Origin: Hungatella sp. UBA3147
GTDB lineage: Bacteria > Bacillota > Clostridia > Lachnospirales > Lachnospiraceae
NCBI GenBank assembly: GCA_002365025.1
Contig: DEYX01000123.1
Coordinates: 1 to 17,000, forward strand
Reading direction: 5' to 3'
DNA: 17,000 nucleotides
A program made the translations under genes and the position numbers. The notes below the pieces were generated by a model. That model was given only the letters and a program-made list of their open reading frames with translations. It was not told the DNA's origin and searched no databases. Shown here piece after piece: positions 13,748-17,000 of the stretch. Each line of letters begins with the position of its first letter. The first letter of the stretch is position 1.

Positions 13748-14714
13748 ATTTGTAAATTCCTTTGACAAATTCCAGCACCTGCCGGTATATTCCCATCTCA
13801 TCCAACTGATATTTCTGCAATAATTCCTTTGCCGGTCCAGACTCTCCGAACACATCCTGGATTCCTATTTTCTTCACCGGCACCGGGCACTCTTTGCACA
13901 CAGCATCACAGACAGCGCTTCCCAGTCCGCCGACAACTGAATGCTCTTCAATCGTAACAAGCTTCCCGGTCTCCTTCGCCGCCCTGCAGACAATCTCCTC
14001 GTCTAACGGCTTGATGGTATGGATATTGATCACTCTTGCAGAGATCCCATCGGTTTCCAGCCTTTTTGCTGCGGCAAGGGTTTCCGACACTTCAAGCCCG
14101 GTGGCAATCAGGGTCACATCCGTTCCCTCTCGCAGCACAATGCCCTTTCCCAGTTCAAATGTGTAATCCGGCGTATCGTTAATGACAGGAACTGCCAGAC
14201 GTCCAAACCGCATATAAACCGGTCCATCATGCTCCACTGCTGCCCTTACCGCTGCTTTCGCCTCTATGTCATCTGATGGGCAGAGCACAACCATCCCAGG
14301 GATTGTCCTCATAAGGGCAATGTCCTCGTTGCACTGATGGGTGGCCCCATCCTCACCGACAGAGATACCTGCATGGGTAGCCCCGATTTTCACATTCAGG
14401 TGCGGATAACCGATGGAATTCCTGACCTGTTCAAATGCCCTGCCTGCCGCAAACATGGCAAAGGTACTTGCAAACGGTATCTTGCCGGCGGCAGCAAGAC
14501 CGGCGGCAATTCCCATCATATTACATTCTGCAATCCCGCAGTCCACATGGCGCTCCGGAAATGCCTTTTTAAAGACTCCGGTCTTTGTCGCTGCCGCCAG
14601 GTCTGCATCCAATACGATAATTTTGTCATTTATCTGTCCCAGTTCCACCAGGGCATTGCCATAGCTTTCCCTGGTGGCAATCTTCTTTGCAGTCATATCC
14701 TTTATCTCCGGCAT
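13746..14714 (-). CDS. Transketolase, C-terminal subunit
   Basis: Carries the pyrimidine-binding and C-terminal domains of a split transketolase (322 residues). Together with the N-terminal subunit it transfers two-carbon units between pentose and hexose phosphates, using thiamine diphosphate. Visible are ATRESYGNALVELG, the family's catalytic glutamate in DCGIAECNMMGIAAGLA (Glu63), THAGISVGEDGATHQ, and the C-terminal swinging-domain part with HTIKPLDEE and EEHSVVGGLGSAV. The ATG at 14714 overlaps the end of the N-terminal subunit gene by 13 bases, so the two are probably translated in a coupled way. The pair could also be read as a DXP-synthase-like enzyme, but the two-gene layout and the transaldolase neighbour favour transketolase. 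Base composition is richer in G+C than the eut operon. Confidence 0.94.
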   Translation of the reverse strand: MPEIKDMTAKKIATRESYGNALVELGQINDKIIVLDADLAAATKTGVFKKAFPERHVDCGIAECNMMGIAAGLAAAGKIPFASTFAMFAAGRAFEQVRNSIGYPHLNVKIGATHAGISVGEDGATHQCNEDIALMRTIPGMVVLCPSDDIEAKAAVRAAVEHDGPVYMRFGRLAVPVINDTPDYTFELGKGIVLREGTDVTLIATGLEVSETLAAAKRLETDGISARVINIHTIKPLDEEIVCRAAKETGKLVTIEEHSVVGGLGSAVCDAVCKECPVPVKKIGIQDVFGESGPAKELLQKYQLDEMGIYRQVLEFVKGIYK

Positions 14715-15541
14715 AGCGCTTCACCTGCTTTCTCCAAATCTGCCATCGCAATTTCATACTGAGCGTCATCGGGCGCCGCCCCATGCCATGCCACAGAGCC
14801 CTCCATGAATGAAACACCCTTGCCTTTTATGGTTTTTGCAACAATAGCTGTCGGCATCCCTTTCGTCTGCCTCGCTTCTTCAAACGCGTGTTCGATCTGT
14901 GCAAAATCATGCCCGTCAATATTGATGACATGGAAATTAAATGCCTCAAACTTTTTATCAATCGGATAGGGAGAGCAGACATCATCAATGGGACCATCAA
15001 TCTGAAGCCCGTTATTATCAATAATAACCACCAGATTATCCAGCTTTCTATGGCCGGCGAACATTGCGGCCTCCCAGACCTGGCCCTCTTCTATCTCACC
15101 ATCGCCAAGGAGCGTATACACGCGAAAAGGTTCTTTGCTGAGCTTTGCAGAAAGCGCCATCCCCACCGCTGCAGAGATTCCCTGCCCCAAAGAGCCGCTG
15201 GACATATCCACACCCGGAATATGCTTTCTGTCCGGATGCCCCTGTAAATAGGAGCCGGTATGGCGCAGGGTTTTCAAATCCTCCACCGGAAAAAACCCCC
15301 GGTTTGCTAAGGTTGAATAATATCCCGGCGCCACATGACCTTTGGACAGGACAAACCGGTCCCGGTCTTCTTTTGCCGGATATTCCGGGTCAATATTCAT
15401 CTCCCTGAAATAGAGCCAGGTGAATAGATCTGCTGCTGACAGCGAGCCGCCTGGGTGACCGGATTTTGCACTATGTACTGCCGTCACAATTCCTTTGCGG
15501 ATTTCATTTGCCGTTTTTTCTAATTCCGGATAATTCCCCAT
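14702..15541 (-). CDS. Transketolase, N-terminal subunit
   Basis: The thiamine-diphosphate-binding half of a split transketolase (279 residues). It shows GHPGGSLSAADLF (28-40), DRFVLSKGHVAPGYYSTLA (51-69 region), SSGSLGQGISAAVGMAL (114-130) and the diphosphate/Mg motif GDGEIEEGQVWEA (146-158) ending in NNGLQIDG (176-183). These are the standard cofactor contacts, so it should be functional with its partner. GGAGGAGAG lies just upstream of the ATG at 15541, 18 bases after the transaldolase stop. The reaction links xylulose, ribose, sedoheptulose and glyceraldehyde phosphates in the non-oxidative pentose-phosphate pathway. Confidence 0.95.
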   Translation of the reverse strand: MGNYPELEKTANEIRKGIVTAVHSAKSGHPGGSLSAADLFTWLYFREMNIDPEYPAKEDRDRFVLSKGHVAPGYYSTLANRGFFPVEDLKTLRHTGSYLQGHPDRKHIPGVDMSSGSLGQGISAAVGMALSAKLSKEPFRVYTLLGDGEIEEGQVWEAAMFAGHRKLDNLVVIIDNNGLQIDGPIDDVCSPYPIDKKFEAFNFHVINIDGHDFAQIEHAFEEARQTKGMPTAIVAKTIKGKGVSFMEGSVAWHGAAPDDAQYEIAMADLEKAGEALCRR

Positions 15542-15559
15542 CTTCTCTCTCCTCCCAGC

Positions 15560-16213
15560 TTACTCTCCAAAGACAGCACGATAATCCGCCTGGAACTTTT
15601 CAATTCCCTGATCAGTCAGCGGATGTTTTGTCATCTGCTCCAATACACCGTATGGAACCGTGGCGATATCCGCCCCTGCAAGTGCACAGTCAATCACATG
15701 AATCGGATTCCTCACACTGGCGGCAATGATCTCCGTTTCAATCCCTGAGATACGGAATATATCAGCAATCATCCTGATTAAGTCCATTCCTGGCTGAGAG
15801 ATATCATCGAGACGCCCAAGAAATGGTGATACATAAGTAGCACCAGCGCGTGCTGCTAAAAGTGCCTGGTTTGCACTGAAAATCAGAGTCACATTGGTCT
15901 TGATTCCCTCTGCATTCAAAACCTTCACCGCTTTTAAGCCTTCGACAGTCATGGGGATTTTAACAACCATGTTGGGATGGATTGCCGCAATTTCACGTCC
16001 TTCTTCGATCATTCCTTTTGCATCTGTGGTCGTAGCTTTCACTTCCCCGCTGATTGGTCCGTCTACGATCGAAGTAATCTCCTTGATTACTTCCACAAAA
16101 TCTCTTCCTTCCTTTGCAATCAGTGACGGGTTCGTCGTTACCCCGCAGATAATCCCCATATCATTTGCCTTTTTGATATCCTCTACCTTCGCTGTGTCAA
16201 CAAAAAATTTCAT
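15560..16213 (-). CDS. Transaldolase, TalC/FSA-like subfamily
   Basis: Transfers a dihydroxyacetone unit between sugar phosphates. The 217-residue protein starts MKFFVDTAKVEDIKKA, with Asp6, GVTTNPSLIAKEG (24-36) and the Schiff-base Lys85 in VVKIPMT, aligned by eye to E. coli FSA. At position 131, where fructose-6-phosphate aldolases have Tyr, it has Phe (SPFLGRLDD), the residue typical of true transaldolases, so I favour transaldolase over FSA. I chose the ATG at 16213 because AAAGGGG then lies about 7 bases upstream; the ATG at 16219 is almost on top of the ribosome site. It is the first gene of a three-gene operon with split transketolase. Confidence 0.93.
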   Translation of the reverse strand: MKFFVDTAKVEDIKKANDMGIICGVTTNPSLIAKEGRDFVEVIKEITSIVDGPISGEVKATTTDAKGMIEEGREIAAIHPNMVVKIPMTVEGLKAVKVLNAEGIKTNVTLIFSANQALLAARAGATYVSPFLGRLDDISQPGMDLIRMIADIFRISGIETEIIAASVRNPIHVIDCALAGADIATVPYGVLEQMTKHPLTDQGIEKFQADYRAVFGE

Positions 16214-16258
16214 TTTCATTCCCCTTTCATTGGCCTTAATATTATTTTCATTTTATGT

Positions 16259-16277
16259 ATTAATTCATTTAATTAAT
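16259..16277. repeat. Inverted repeat ATTAATT-N5-AATTAAT in the talC leader
   Basis: A perfect 7-bp inverted repeat with a 5-base spacer lies between the -10 box and the talC ribosome site. Its position suits an operator for a repressor, possibly the ROK-family protein if that is a regulator. The A+T richness of the arms makes a chance origin possible. Confidence 0.4.
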
Positions 16278-16289
16278 ATATCCTATTAA

Positions 16290-16317
16290 ACAATAACATT
16301 TTTTACAAAAATGTCAA
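16290..16317 (-). promoter_or_regulatory. Promoter of the transaldolase-transketolase operon
   Basis: On the minus strand TTGACA (16312-16317) is followed after 16 bases by TATTGT (16290-16295), preceded by a TG extended -10 element. It lies about 75 bases before the talC start. A perfect inverted repeat occupies the spacer and touches the -35 box. Confidence 0.7.
16296..16314. promoter_or_regulatory. Inverted repeat ACATTTTT-N3-AAAAATGT in the promoter spacer (candidate operator)
   Basis: A perfect 8-bp inverted repeat with a 3-base spacer (TAC) lies between the -10 and -35 boxes of the talC promoter and overlaps half of the -35 box. A dimeric repressor bound here would block RNA polymerase directly. 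Which protein binds is unknown; the neighbouring ROK gene is a candidate. Confidence 0.5.
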
Positions 16318-16435
16318 TAGGTTATTTGTATTTTCCCATCATTTCTTTCTGAATCGGCAAACAAAAAACAGCACCAAAGTCATCTTTTACGCAAACGTTC
16401 CATGACCTTAATGCTGCTTCAGCATCATTCAATAT

Positions 16436-17000
16436 TCAGTTCTTTATAAACTGTCCCGGACTGTCAAATACCCTGTCAATCGCCACGATCGCCGCACCGG
16501 TCAGGATGGGGTCTCCCTGGTAGGCACTGATGGAAAGCGTAAGCTCGTCCCAGACATCCGGCAAGATTCCCTTTTGCACCGTCTCCCGCACAGTCTGTTC
16601 CATTAATTCCGGATTCGGACGTGCCATATCATCACCGATAATAATCCGGTCCGGGTTAATCACATTGATAATGTTTATGATCCCGACGCCAAGGCTCTCG
16701 CATGCCCTGCGGTAATGTTCTGTATCGGTTGTATCACCATTTCTGATCTGCTGCTCCAAATCCTCAAAATTACAGCCTTCCATACCGGCACGCTCCCCAT
16801 ACACTGCTTTTACAAGTTCCAGTGAGGAGGCATAGCGTTCCAGACAGCCCCTGTTTCCGCAGGCACATGGTTTCCCATTTCTGTCTATCGTCATATGTCC
16901 AATCTCACCTGCCGTCCCCAGCGCCCCTTCGTAGATTCTGCCATTCATCACAATTCCCGCGCCAATCCCCTGACCGGCGGCAATGTAAACAAGAATGTCA
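16436..17000 (-). CDS. ROK family protein, C-terminal part (sugar kinase or NagC/XylR-type repressor)
   Basis: The frame enters from the right edge and gives 187 residues before a TGA. It shows the ROK signature: YIAAGQGIGAGIVMNG, GTAGEIGHMTID, and the zinc-binding cysteine cluster CACGNRGCLERYAS, then NVINPDRIIIGDD (sugar/ATP-domain part). The N-terminus is outside the window, so I cannot say whether a helix-turn-helix domain is present. About 190 residues from this point to the end fits both glucokinase-type and repressor-type members. It lies 222 bases upstream of talC on the same strand, and a promoter in between makes talC-tkt a separate transcript. Its G+C content is similar to the transketolase genes. 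Confidence 0.9.
   Translation of the reverse strand, partial: DILVYIAAGQGIGAGIVMNGRIYEGALGTAGEIGHMTIDRNGKPCACGNRGCLERYASSLELVKAVYGERAGMEGCNFEDLEQQIRNGDTTDTEHYRRACESLGVGIINIINVINPDRIIIGDDMARPNPELMEQTVRETVQKGILPDVWDELTLSISAYQGDPILTGAAIVAIDRVFDSPGQFIKN

Noticed and set aside
13746..14762. Long plus-strand open frames antisense to the transketolase genes (for example 14337-14762)
   Set aside because: They lie entirely within well-supported minus-strand genes, have no ribosome sites or recognisable domains, and reflect the higher G+C content.
16411..16425. ATGCTG-CTT-CAGCAT hairpin as terminator of the ROK gene
   Set aside because: The stem is only 6 bp and there is no T tract after it on the minus strand.
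1..17000. CRISPR arrays, tRNA/rRNA genes, transposases, integrases or toxin-antitoxin pairs
   Set aside because: I looked for spaced direct repeats, clover-leaf-like sequences and typical protein motifs of these classes and saw none.

Overview
The window reads as chromosomal DNA of an anaerobic, low-GC Gram-positive bacterium (Clostridia, possibly Lachnospiraceae-like). The grounds are AGGAGG-type ribosome binding sites before most genes, TTG and GTG starts, U-tract terminators, and an ethanolamine-utilisation (eut) microcompartment cluster of the Firmicutes type. The species assignment is inference.

Positions 1-12478 hold one long, tightly packed minus-strand eut operon, read from right to left: eutS copy 1, eutP, a PduO-type cobalamin adenosyltransferase, eutG, eutS copy 2, eutA, eutB, eutC, eutL, a eutK-like shell gene, eutE, eutM, a divergent eutT-like gene, eutD (PduL type), a conserved Firmicutes eut protein of unknown function, eutN, and the 5' part of eutH, which runs off the left edge. 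Together they encode ethanolamine uptake (EutH), the B12-dependent ammonia-lyase (EutBC) with its reactivase (EutA), and cofactor supply (adenosyltransferase). Acetaldehyde is then converted to acetyl-CoA (EutE) or ethanol (EutG), and acetyl-CoA to acetyl-phosphate (EutD/PduL). The polyhedral shell is built from EutS x2, EutL, EutK-like, EutM and EutN. The usual Firmicutes regulator pair eutV/eutW and eutQ are not in this window.

Positions 12479-13745 form a junction region. It has a strong minus-strand terminator in the eut leader, a 56-codon minus-strand ORF of unknown origin, a near-consensus plus-strand promoter with a 22-codon ORF, one plus-strand RidA-family gene, and a short frameshifted coding-like remnant. 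It looks like a scarred boundary between two genome blocks.

Positions 13708-17000 hold a second minus-strand block, visibly richer in G+C than the eut operon: a ROK-family gene entering from the right edge, then transaldolase (TalC type) and a split transketolase (N- and C-terminal subunits). These three carbohydrate genes have their own promoter, two inverted repeats that could be operators, and a strong terminator. They form a non-oxidative pentose-phosphate module.

No tRNA, rRNA, CRISPR array, insertion sequence or phage gene was seen. Observations most worth checking are the leader terminator, the shell protein with a C-terminal SAP/Rho_N-like domain, the eutT-like gene that lacks the EutT metal motif next to a replacement adenosyltransferase, and a small sequence module shared by two otherwise unrelated eut proteins.
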